In this document: one piece after another, positions 1 to 6,983 of the stretch | How the letters are laid out: each line of letters starts with the position of its first letter | Position numbering within the stretch: position 1 is the stretch's first letter | NCBI GenBank assembly: GCA_016212685.1 | Contig: JACREW010000073.1 | Location: 1 to 15,671 of the forward strand | Length of the DNA stretch: 15,671 nt | Direction of reading: 5' to 3' | Source of the DNA: Nitrospirota bacterium | GTDB lineage: Bacteria > Nitrospirota > Thermodesulfovibrionia > Thermodesulfovibrionales > Dissulfurispiraceae | Notes under the pieces: generated by a model | Databases searched by the model: none | What the model was told of the DNA's origin: nothing | Seen by the model: the letters and a program-made list of their open reading frames with translations, nothing else | Program-made: the position numbers and the translations under genes

Positions 1-2896
1 CTTCGCCGGTGGACTTCATCTCGGGGCCGAGGATCACGTCAATTCCGGGGAACCTGTCGAAAGGAAAAACAGCCTCTTTGACGGCTACATGTTTTATTTC
101 CCGTTCTCCGGCCAGTCCCAGCTCTTTTAATGTCTTTCCTAACATCGCTTTTGCGGCAAATTTTGCAAGGGGAACTCCGGTCGCCTTGCTCACGTACGGT
201 ATTGTCCTGGACGCCCTCGGATTAACCTCCAAGATATATATTTCATAATCTTCTATTGCCCCCCCTCCCTCACCCTCCCCCTCGAGGGGGGAGGGGTGGG
301 TGGGGGTGGTTCTTGTCTCCTGTCTTTTAACCGCAAACTGCACATTCATAAGTCCTATGACATTCAGATCCTTTGCGAGCGCCCGCGCCTGACTCTTTAT
401 CTCATCCACGATATCCGGATGCAACGAGTAAGGCGGAATCGAGCACGCGGAATCTCCCGAATGTATTCCGGCTTCCTCTATATGTTGCATGACGCCCCCT
501 ATGACAACCTCTATGCCGTCCGATATGGCGTCCACATCCACTTCTATGGCGTCTTCAAGGTATTTATCGACGAGGATTGGATGCTCGGGAGACGCCTTAA
601 CCGCCCTCTCCATATAGTTTATTAAAGACGCCTCGTCATACACTATCTCCATCGCCCTTCCGCCGAGGACATACGAAGGCCTCACCATCACAGGATAACC
701 TATTTTATCAGCCGCGCCGACGGCATCCTCGATGGACATCGCAGTGCCGCTCTCCGGCTGTTTCAGATCGAGCTTATGCAGGAGTTCCTTGAAGCGTTTT
801 CTGTCTTCCGCCCTGTCTATCGAATCCGGAGATGTGCCCAATATCTTCACGCCCGCCCTTTCAAGAGGCACCGCTAATTTTAAGGGCGTTTGCCCGCCGA
901 ACTGGACTATCACGCCTTCCGGCTTTTCGAGTTCTATTATACCAAGGACATCCTCTATTGTCAGAGGTTCGAAATAAAGCCTGTCCGCCGTATCATAGTC
1001 GGTGCTGACGGTTTCGGGATTACAGTTTATCATTATGGTTTCGTATCCCAATTCCTTTAAGGCAAAGACAGCATGCACGCAGCAGTAGTCGAACTCAATG
1101 CCCTGCCCTATCCTGTTAGGCCCTGAGCCCAAGATTACAACCTTTTTGCGGCTGGTGGGATTCGCCTCGCATTCAACAAATCCCCCCTCACCCCCATAAC
1201 TCCCCCGTCCCCCTCTTATCTTAAGAGGGGGATTAGAGGGGGCGTTAAGTGGAGGAAGGGTGGGGTTATTTAATTTATAAAACGGTTTTTCATAGGTCGA
1301 ATAAAGATAAGGGGTGTATGCCTCAAATTCGGCGGCGCATGTATCTACTAATTTATATACCGGCTTTATGCATAGTTCGCTTCTCAACTTTCTTATTTCA
1401 GCCTCTGTTTTATCTGTAAGCTCCGCAATCCTCTTATCTGAAAAACCGTATTCCTTGGCCTCTCTCAATTCCTCAAGTCCTGAACTAATTCTTTTTTCCA
1501 TATCGATAATCTGTCTCATATTATTCAAAAACCACGGGTCTACCCATGTAGTTTCATATATTTCATCTACGTCCATCCCCTGCCTCAATGCCTGCGCGAT
1601 ATACCATATCCTCTCGGCATTCGGCGTCTTAAGTTTCGATTTAATAGCGTCGATATTAATTTCTACAGGTTCAAGTCCGGCCGAGCCTATCTCAAGACTC
1701 CTTAATGCCTTCTGCAGAGACTCCTTAAATGTCCTTCCTATGGACATTACCTCGCCCACGGACTTCATCTGCGTAGTAAGCGTGGCATCGGCCTCCGGGA
1801 ATTTTTCAAAGGCGAACCGGGGTATCTTTGTAACAACATAGTCTATCGTAGGCTCAAAAGATGCGGGCGTTTCCCTCGTTATATCGTTCTTTATCTCGTC
1901 AAGGGTATAGCCGACGGCAAGTTTGGCCGCTATCTTTGCTATCGGGAAACCGGTCGCCTTGCTGGCAAGCGCGGAACTCCTCGAAACCCTCGGGTTCATC
2001 TCAATAACTACCATCTTTCCGTTTTCAGGATTTACTGCAAACTGTATGTTAGAACCTCCGGTATCGACGCCTATCTCCCTGATGACGGCAATAGCCGCGT
2101 CCCGCATTCTCTGATATTCCTTATCTGTCAAGGTCTGGGCAGGGGCAACGGTGATCGAATCTCCCGTATGGACTCCCATCGCATCGAAATTTTCTATCGA
2201 ACATATAATTACGACATTATCCTTCATGTCGCGCATGACTTCGAGTTCGTATTCCTTCCACCCGAGGGCTGACTCTTCCACCAGCACCTGACTGACAGGG
2301 CTTAACTTCAGCCCCTTTTCGAGGAGTTCCCGGTATTCCTCAAAATTATACGCGATGCCCCCTCCGGTTCCTCCGAGGGTAAATGCCGGCCTCAGGATTG
2401 CCGGGAATCCTATATGTTCTACTATTTCAAGCCCGTCCTTCATGTTGGTGATGGCCGCGCTCTTGGGCACTTCAAGGCCGATCTTTCTCATAGCCTCTTT
2501 AAAAAGTTCTCTGTCCTCAGCCTTTTTTATGGCCGGAAGCTTTGCTCCTATAAGCTCCACGCCGTGCTTATCGAGAATTCCGGCTTCCGACAATTCCACG
2601 ACAAGATTCAGGGCGGTCTGCCCGCCCATGGTGGGAAGGATTGCGTCGGGCTTTTCCTTTCTAATGATAAGTTCGAGTATCTCCACGGATAACGGTTCGA
2701 TGTAAGTCGCATCCGCGATTTCCGGGTCGGTCATGATGGTAGCCGGATTTGAATTCACAAGCACTACCTTATAGCCTTCTTCGCGCAAGGCCTTGCATGC
2801 CTGCGTTCCAGAATAATCGAATTCGCAGGCCTGTCCTATTACGATAGGCCCTGAACCTATTAAAAGTATTTTTTTAATATCTTTCCTTTTCGGCAT
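1..2896 (-). CDS. carB: Carbamoyl-phosphate synthase large subunit, C-terminus beyond window
   Basis: CarB makes carbamoyl phosphate from ammonia (delivered by CarA), bicarbonate and two ATP in the cytoplasm, feeding pyrimidine and arginine synthesis. The reading frame is open from the ATG at 2896 to the window edge, about 965 codons of an expected 1070 or more. The first ATP-grasp half shows the GSGPIVIGQACEFDYSG start, a TLGGTGGG loop and VIEMNPRVSRS. The second half starts with GSGPNRIGQGIEFDYCC and has YILEVNPRASRT. The final allosteric domain lies outside the window. Two stretches have no counterpart in typical CarB: residues about 537-574, at the junction between the two halves, and about 858-882, just before the second EVNPR metal-binding motif. 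Both are in frame and repeat-derived (see the repeat entries). A GAGAGG Shine-Dalgarno lies 5 bases before ATG. The gene starts 2 bases after the upstream membrane-protein gene, so it is probably co-transcribed. Confidence 0.97.
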   Translation of the reverse strand, partial: MPKRKDIKKILLIGSGPIVIGQACEFDYSGTQACKALREEGYKVVLVNSNPATIMTDPEIADATYIEPLSVEILELIIRKEKPDAILPTMGGQTALNLVVELSEAGILDKHGVELIGAKLPAIKKAEDRELFKEAMRKIGLEVPKSAAITNMKDGLEIVEHIGFPAILRPAFTLGGTGGGIAYNFEEYRELLEKGLKLSPVSQVLVEESALGWKEYELEVMRDMKDNVVIICSIENFDAMGVHTGDSITVAPAQTLTDKEYQRMRDAAIAVIREIGVDTGGSNIQFAVNPENGKMVVIEMNPRVSRSSALASKATGFPIAKIAAKLAVGYTLDEIKNDITRETPASFEPTIDYVVTKIPRFAFEKFPEADATLTTQMKSVGEVMSIGRTFKESLQKALRSLEIGSAGLEPVEINIDAIKSKLKTPNAERIWYIAQALRQGMDVDEIYETTWVDPWFLNNMRQIIDMEKRISSGLEELREAKEYGFSDKRIAELTDKTEAEIRKLRSELCIKPVYKLVDTCAAEFEAYTPYLYSTYEKPFYKLNNPTLPPLNAPSNPPLKIRGGRGSYGGEGGFVECEANPTSRKKVVILGSGPNRIGQGIEFDYCCVHAVFALKELGYETIMINCNPETVSTDYDTADRLYFEPLTIEDVLGIIELEKPEGVIVQFGGQTPLKLAVPLERAGVKILGTSPDSIDRAEDRKRFKELLHKLDLKQPESGTAMSIEDAVGAADKIGYPVMVRPSYVLGGRAMEIVYDEASLINYMERAVKASPEHPILVDKYLEDAIEVDVDAISDGIEVVIGGVMQHIEEAGIHSGDSACSIPPYSLHPDIVDEIKSQARALAKDLNVIGLMNVQFAVKRQETRTTPTHPSPLEGEGEGGGAIEDYEIYILEVNPRASRTIPYVSKATGVPLAKFAAKAMLGKTLKELGLAGEREIKHVAVKEAVFPFDRFPGIDVILGPEMKSTGE
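251..325 (-). repeat. In-frame G/C-run palindromic insert in carB (distal copy)
   Basis: These 75 bases, 25 codons, encode a Pro/Thr-rich then Gly/Glu-rich peptide (THPSPLEGEGEGGG in its centre) inside the second ATP-grasp domain of CarB. The flanking protein reads NVQFAVK before and YILEVNPR after, which in ordinary CarB are joined by a short hairpin turn. The centre is a perfect 14-bp palindrome at 277-290 (five C, TCGA, five G), with imperfect C-run and G-run arms extending to about 261 and 309. It resembles the short palindromic repeats scattered through many bacterial genomes, but I cannot assign it to a named family. Confidence 0.8.
1175..1288 (-). repeat. In-frame palindromic insert in carB (proximal copy)
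   Basis: This stretch of up to 114 bases, 38 codons, encodes a Pro/Asn-rich then Gly-rich peptide (NPPLKIRGGRGSYGGEGG in its centre) between STYE and ECEANP. In typical CarB those two motifs are next to each other, at the end of the oligomerisation domain. The left boundary is uncertain by a few codons, since KPFYKLN might be native. Its core is a perfect 11-bp inverted repeat, 1208-1218 with 1222-1232, around a 3-base loop. It is flanked by further imperfect C-run and G-run arms. The reading frame is kept across the whole insert. Confidence 0.8.
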
Positions 2897-2898
2897 CC

Positions 2899-3495
2899 TT
2901 ACCTCTCTATGAAATTTTTAATTTTTAATGCGATATCATCGGCCGCCGCTGAATCTTCCGACGAAAAAATCATTATTCTCTGACGGCTCTCGAATTCCAT
3001 CTCCACGGTATAAAATTCAGCCGTCTTTCCGAAGCCCGGTATGACCGTGCCGTGCTGCAGCGCGATCTTCTCTACGAACTTTATCCCGTCGGGATTTTCA
3101 GCGGCGATTGATTTATGATCCTTCCTTATATCCTCAAGGCTTGCAAACGGGAATGAGAGATTCTTCTTTCCGAATATCCGGTCGAGAGATATATCGATAT
3201 TCCCTTTTTCCTTGTCTATCACAACGCCGAGCAAAGGCTCGCCGAATATATACGCCCTGAAAACAAGAAAAAGGATTATAAATAAAAAAAGCGCTGCAAT
3301 AAAATGAACGGCGGTTATCCTATATTTCGCGGCAAAAAAAAATCCCGACAGCATTACAACAGCGCCTGCCGCAAGGCTTGCCGACATCTCCCTGTTATAA
3401 ATGCCGCTGTGAAGGACGTTTCCCTTTTCGGCTTTGAAAGAGGTTGTTTTAAAAATCAATAATCTATCGCTTATATCTATTCGATAATCTGTCAT
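2899..3495 (-). CDS. Small two-helix membrane protein, function unknown
   Basis: I do not recognise this 198-residue protein. It has about 36 polar residues, then two hydrophobic segments at roughly 39-58 and 63-86, and then a soluble C-terminal domain of about 110 residues. That domain has alternating hydrophobic and charged strands (GVVIDKEKGNIDIS, FYTVEMEFESRQRIMIFSS) and ends in a helix. The shape recalls small bacterial membrane proteins with a PH-like cytoplasmic domain, but this is a guess from topology. It sits between the endonuclease gene (27 bases upstream) and carB (2 bases downstream). Its tight link to carB suggests it is read in the same transcript. No Shine-Dalgarno is evident before its ATG, where the sequence is A/T-rich. 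Confidence 0.7.
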   Translation of the reverse strand: MTDYRIDISDRLLIFKTTSFKAEKGNVLHSGIYNREMSASLAAGAVVMLSGFFFAAKYRITAVHFIAALFLFIILFLVFRAYIFGEPLLGVVIDKEKGNIDISLDRIFGKKNLSFPFASLEDIRKDHKSIAAENPDGIKFVEKIALQHGTVIPGFGKTAEFYTVEMEFESRQRIMIFSSEDSAAADDIALKIKNFIER

Positions 3496-3522
3496 TTTAA
3501 AATTTAACGAGTTATTTATTTT

Positions 3523-4335
3523 TCATTGTTCTATAAATTTTATGTCTGAATATAATTCAGGCCAACTATTCTGCTTTACCCTGAATTTTGTGCCGTGATT
3601 ATGTCCTGTCCTTGCATCAAAATCAACATATACATAGCCTTTTTCAACACAATCCAAGAATTTATCAAATGAAAACCCAGATAATACAAGAAGTTTTTCG
3701 TATTTAAAATGCTCATGTTTATTGTCGGTCTTTGTGTCGGCAATTACATAAAAACAGTTCTTTATTTTAGAGCCTATAGCATATTTGAGGTCATCGAATG
3801 CCCAGTACGGTTCAGGGTTTATAGAACCTAACCCGACCCGTTGTTGTACTGTCCTAAGCCATGCGGCTATCTCTGAATTAGATGTGTCAGCTTTGGAGGC
3901 ATCAAAAGCAAAAATAACCTTCTTTTTATCTCTATCAACCATAACCCTAAACCCACGATTTGTATGTGCAACAGCACTCGTTGTAGAGCGGAAACTTTTT
4001 TCTGTATCCGGATATTTCTTCCCAGCCTCTTTGTGCTTCCAGCCGTATAAAGGAAGCAAAATACTTGAAACAATCTTAGCACCAGTGGGTGACGGTTCTA
4101 TATGTTTTAAAGTCACCAGAGAAGTGGTATGTTTTCTTTGACCTTTAAGTTCCCACTCACGCGCATTTGGCAACGGCAAATTATTTTCCATTATGCCGAG
4201 CAATGATTCCAAGGTGTTACCGACAGCTCCATCGTTTCTTCTATCAACTGTTCTTTTTACGCTCCTCATCCAGCCCGCTTCAAAGATTTTTCTTATTTCT
4301 TCAATTAATTCTTCTTTATTAAAGAGTTTCACCAT
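3523..4335 (-). CDS. MvaI/BcnI-family type II restriction endonuclease
   Basis: This 270-residue protein is predicted to be the DNA-cutting half of a type II restriction-modification pair. The N-terminal GNTLESLLGI (39-48) followed by WELKGQR (61-67) is the MutH/MvaI/BcnI-type nuclease core, with ExK formed by E62 and K64. Known members MvaI and BcnI cut CCWGG and CCSGG, and I infer a similar C/G-rich target without being able to predict it. The acidic residue normally found a few positions before ExK is asparagine here (N57, codon AAT). This could reduce activity or be normal for a subfamily. The gene starts 2 bases after the methyltransferase stop, the expected pairing of a restriction module. 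The two genes look more A/T-rich than the pyrimidine genes around them, which is consistent with transfer. Confidence 0.85.
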   Translation of the reverse strand: MVKLFNKEELIEEIRKIFEAGWMRSVKRTVDRRNDGAVGNTLESLLGIMENNLPLPNAREWELKGQRKHTTSLVTLKHIEPSPTGAKIVSSILLPLYGWKHKEAGKKYPDTEKSFRSTTSAVAHTNRGFRVMVDRDKKKVIFAFDASKADTSNSEIAAWLRTVQQRVGLGSINPEPYWAFDDLKYAIGSKIKNCFYVIADTKTDNKHEHFKYEKLLVLSGFSFDKFLDCVEKGYVYVDFDARTGHNHGTKFRVKQNSWPELYSDIKFIEQ

Positions 4336-4337
4336 AG

Positions 4338-5294
4338 TTATTCAGGCCTCCAAAAATCAAGGAGATATTCAAAGGTTGTTCCCATCGTAATATAATTAGA
4401 TGGCCAGCCGAAAATTCCTATGCGATTTACGATATTAGTCCTGTCCCATATAATAATGTTTCTCAACTCATATCCGCGTTTTCTTAATTCTTCAACTAAC
4501 GCGATATGTATGGTTATCCTTTGATTTTCCCACCACATATCCGGGACATTTATAACACAGTGGCCCTTATGTTTTAAAAGAGGCAATAACCGTTCGTATA
4601 TATCCCCCATCTCCTCTGTATATTTTTCAAGACTCATCGTTCCAAGGTCTCTCGGGTCTTGACTATATTGTTCAACCTTCAGATATTGCTCATTTTTCCT
4701 TTCATTACCTCTTCGACTTTTATTCTTCCTCGCCCTGTTCAGCAAGTTCGCATAAGGCGGTGATGTAAAAATCAATTTGACTGTCTCTTCTTCCAAATAT
4801 GCAGGGATATTATAAGCATCATCTTGTATCGCTAACTGCTTTGTATTTTCAAAAAGTGTTTCCTGATTAAGCCGCTGCCCGCATAAAGCCGCATATTCTT
4901 TTTTAAGGTCAAAACCGACTGCATTTCTACCGCAATCCTGCGCCGCCACCAGAGTTGTTCCCGAACCCACAAATGGGTCTAAAACCAATTCTCCGCGATG
5001 ACTGAAAAGCTCTATTACTTTTTTTGCAAGTGAAATCGGGAAAGTAGCCGGATGCAGTTGTTTGTCTCGTATATCTCTCTTTTCATAATTGAACTGCCAA
5101 ACACCCAGTTGAGATTTTATCCAATCTTTAGGAGTTTGACAATTTATATGAGTAAGCTTGCAATCACAGGCTCTTTGATATGGAATATCTATTTTGCTTG
5201 AATATACAGCTTGTGTTTCTCTTACAGCCAAATATTCTTCAATCTCTTTCGGATACCTGAATTTTCTCTTTCTGATTTTTGATAAATTTTGCAT
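4338..5294 (-). CDS. DNA methyltransferase of the type II module, probably N4-cytosine
   Basis: This 318-residue SAM-dependent DNA methyltransferase should protect the target site of the adjacent endonuclease. Motif X (HPATFP, 81-86) comes first, then motif I DPFVGSGTT (106-114) for SAM binding and an acidic motif II (FDLKKEY, 128-134). Catalytic motif IV is TSPPY at 177-181. An S/TPPY motif with motif I before IV is typical of N4-cytosine enzymes, though N6-adenine cannot be excluded. MvaI and BcnI partners are N4-cytosine methylases, which agrees. Three cysteines near the N-terminus (C43, C45, C52) could bind a metal. AAGGAG lies 5 bases before the ATG. It precedes the endonuclease gene, so protection would be made first. 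There is no obvious promoter of its own, so expression may depend on the pyrimidine operon. Confidence 0.9.
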   Translation of the reverse strand: MQNLSKIRKRKFRYPKEIEEYLAVRETQAVYSSKIDIPYQRACDCKLTHINCQTPKDWIKSQLGVWQFNYEKRDIRDKQLHPATFPISLAKKVIELFSHRGELVLDPFVGSGTTLVAAQDCGRNAVGFDLKKEYAALCGQRLNQETLFENTKQLAIQDDAYNIPAYLEEETVKLIFTSPPYANLLNRARKNKSRRGNERKNEQYLKVEQYSQDPRDLGTMSLEKYTEEMGDIYERLLPLLKHKGHCVINVPDMWWENQRITIHIALVEELRKRGYELRNIIIWDRTNIVNRIGIFGWPSNYITMGTTFEYLLDFWRPE

Positions 5295-5346
5295 ATTACT
5301 CCTTAAACGCGTTTATTCTATAGCTGTCACCGACAATTATTTATGA

Positions 5347-5691
5347 TTAAGCGGTATTAAAATATACCATCTTCGGTCCGCTGCTGTATTTGAGTCCTGC
5401 TTTTTTGAATTTATCCGAATTTCTTCCCGATGTCTTTCCGCATATCAATAATGCCTTAACAAGATTTTTTGTTGGGATGTTTATAACAAACTCCCTTGTC
5501 TCTTTAATAAGCTCCGCCGTATAGGCGCTCTTTTCCACGCAAACAATAATAATCAGCGGCTCCTCACTTACAGGCGTAGCCCATGCACACGCCATGACAT
5601 TAGGGTTGCCGTCCTTTGCAATGCTTGTGAGAAAAAACGCCATCTTCGGATGAAGAAGATGGTAGATCTCAGATTTTATTTCCTTCAACAT
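5347..5691 (-). pseudogene. Truncated flavin-reductase-like (FMN-binding split-barrel) protein
   Basis: The 114-residue product matches the N-terminal part of flavin reductase family proteins (DIM6/NTAB type). Matching parts are FFLTSIAKDGNPNVMACAWATPV, a strand-rich centre with the FVINIPTKNLVKAL segment, and SGRNSDKFKKAGL. Members are usually about 190 residues, so the C-terminal 70 or so are missing. The last 13 residues (YSSGPKMVYFNTA) do not look like the family. The gene overlaps the carA stop codon (ATGTTGA), so translation is probably coupled to carA. The break lies 52 bases before the methyltransferase start, so the lost end coincides with the edge of the restriction-modification module. 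I infer that acquisition of the module or a linked deletion removed the 3' part. A short functional variant is possible. Confidence 0.7.
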
Positions 5692-6824
5692 TTTTTCTCC
5701 ATCGTCTCCCTAAATCTTTTAAACAAATGCGTTGAATCATTCGGACCCGGGCCTGCCTCTGGATGGTGCTGCACCGAGAATATCGGAAGTTCCACATGCT
5801 CCATTCCCTCCTCCGAGCCGTCGAATAAATTTCTGTGCGTAAGCTTCACTTTGCCTTTGAGGCTGTTTATATCTACACAATAGTTATGATTCTGCGATGT
5901 CATCTCCACCCGTCCTGTCTTCAAATCTTTCACGGGATGGTTGCCTCCGTGATGGCCGAATTTCAATTTATATGTCTTTCCGCCCATCGCCAATCCGAGT
6001 ATCTGATGTCCGAGGCAGATGCCGAAGATAGGCTTCTTGCCGACAAGTTTTTTCGTATTATCGATGCCGTATGTCACGGTCTCCGGATCGCCCGGCCCGT
6101 TGCTCAAAAGTATGCCGTCCGGATTCATCTCAAGGACCTCTTCGGCAGGCGTCTGCGCAGGCACTACATTGACATTGAAGCCTGCCTCAACAAGATTTCT
6201 GAGGATATTGAACTTTACTCCGAAATCATAAACCGCAACCCGTTTTAGTTCGGAAGTTTTTTCTTCTGATCTTCTGCTCTTCTGCTCTTCTGCTCTAATT
6301 TTCCAGCAGCCCTCTTTCCACGAATATTTCTCTTTTGTAGTCACGTCCTTAACAAAATCATAAGCGGATATCCCGGAATGCTTTCCGACCTTTTCCAAAA
6401 GGCTTTCCGGCTTTAAGTCATTTGCAGAGATTATTCCCATCTGCGCGCCGCTATTTCTCAGATGCCTTGTCAATGCCCTTGTATCAATACCCTGAATAGC
6501 CGTAATGTTCGATTTTTTAAGATATTCATCGAGGCTCATTGAAGAACGCCAGTTGCTCGGGAAATCGCACGCCTCCTTTATCACAAACCCTTCTGCCTTT
6601 ATCCCGCCTCCGGATTCGATGTCCTCCGTATTGATCCCGTGATTGCCGATCTGGGTATACGTCATTGTAACTATCTGGCCTTTATAAGAAGAATCGGTCA
6701 ATATTTCCTGATACCCTGTCATCGAGGTATTAAAAACAACCTCTCCTATGGTCTCTCCTTCAGAGCCGAGACTTTTTCCTTCAAAAACCGTTCCGTCAGA
6801 CAATACAAGCAGAGCTTTACTCAT
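5685..6824 (-). CDS. carA: Carbamoyl-phosphate synthase small (glutaminase) subunit
   Basis: CarA hydrolyses glutamine and passes ammonia to CarB. The 379-residue product has the CarA N-terminal domain (VLSDGTVFEGKSLG, FNTSMTGYQEILTD) and a class I glutamine amidotransferase domain. The nucleophile is C270 in FGICLGHQ, and the His/Glu of the triad are H354 and E356 in HHPEAGPGP. GHHGGNHPVKD (290-300) is also characteristic. Length is near the family norm. Residues about 177-188 are an EEQKSRRSEE peptide encoded by an 8-bp tandem repeat, placed in the linker between the two domains, which is naturally variable. GGAGG stands 5 bases before the ATG. Carbamoyl phosphate for PyrB is its end use here. 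It follows the 128-bp repeat that separates it from pyrC. Confidence 0.98.
   Translation of the reverse strand: MSKALLVLSDGTVFEGKSLGSEGETIGEVVFNTSMTGYQEILTDSSYKGQIVTMTYTQIGNHGINTEDIESGGGIKAEGFVIKEACDFPSNWRSSMSLDEYLKKSNITAIQGIDTRALTRHLRNSGAQMGIISANDLKPESLLEKVGKHSGISAYDFVKDVTTKEKYSWKEGCWKIRAEEQKSRRSEEKTSELKRVAVYDFGVKFNILRNLVEAGFNVNVVPAQTPAEEVLEMNPDGILLSNGPGDPETVTYGIDNTKKLVGKKPIFGICLGHQILGLAMGGKTYKLKFGHHGGNHPVKDLKTGRVEMTSQNHNYCVDINSLKGKVKLTHRNLFDGSEEGMEHVELPIFSVQHHPEAGPGPNDSTHLFKRFRETMEKKC
6263..6296 (-). repeat. Octanucleotide tandem repeat inside carA
   Basis: Four units of plus-strand CTTCTGCT, the leftmost carrying one change (CTTCTGAT), are followed by CT. On the coding strand the unit is AGCAGAAG. 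Because 8 is not a multiple of 3, reading through it in any frame gives the same eight-residue cycle S-R-R-A-E-E-Q-K. The same unit occurs in pyrC at 8151-8183. Confidence 0.95.
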
Positions 6825-6853
6825 CTATCCTCCAATTAACTTTATATTTACAA

Positions 6854-6981
6854 TGATAGGGCATAGTATTGAAGCGACTTCGACAGCCCAAGCGTAACAT
6901 GGATGTTTAAGCGGGCTGTCGAAGCTTCGGAGATAGACTGGATGTCTGTCGAGAATGAAGCGGAAATACTATGCCCTATCA
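6854..6981. repeat. Structured 128-bp repeat with 17-bp perfect terminal inverted arms (copy 1)
   Basis: This element fills the gap between the pyrC stop (2 bases away) and carA (29 bases to its start). Its ends are a perfect 17-bp inverted repeat (6854-6870 with 6965-6981). Inside, on the plus strand, is a 12-bp perfect stem (6878-6889 with 6913-6924). That stem is capped by a small hairpin, AACA-TGGA-TGTT, at 6896-6907. A second hairpin (6932-6938 with 6944-6950, loop TGGAT) sits inside a CTTC/GAAG closing stem. Copy 2 lies at 14361-14496. It encodes no protein. It could be a REP/MITE-like mobile repeat or a structured RNA. Confidence 0.85.
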
Positions 6982-6983
6982 AA

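Noticed and set aside
1175..1288. Intein or group II intron in carB
   Set aside because: The insert is too short and lacks splice-site residues or intron domains. It is translated straight through in frame.
1314..1841. Plus-strand open frame of 175 codons
   Set aside because: It lies wholly antisense to carB, whose protein motifs are unmistakable.
6854..6981. Intrinsic terminator after pyrC
   Set aside because: The outer arms are strong, but no T-run follows on the minus strand, and carA lies just beyond in the same operon.
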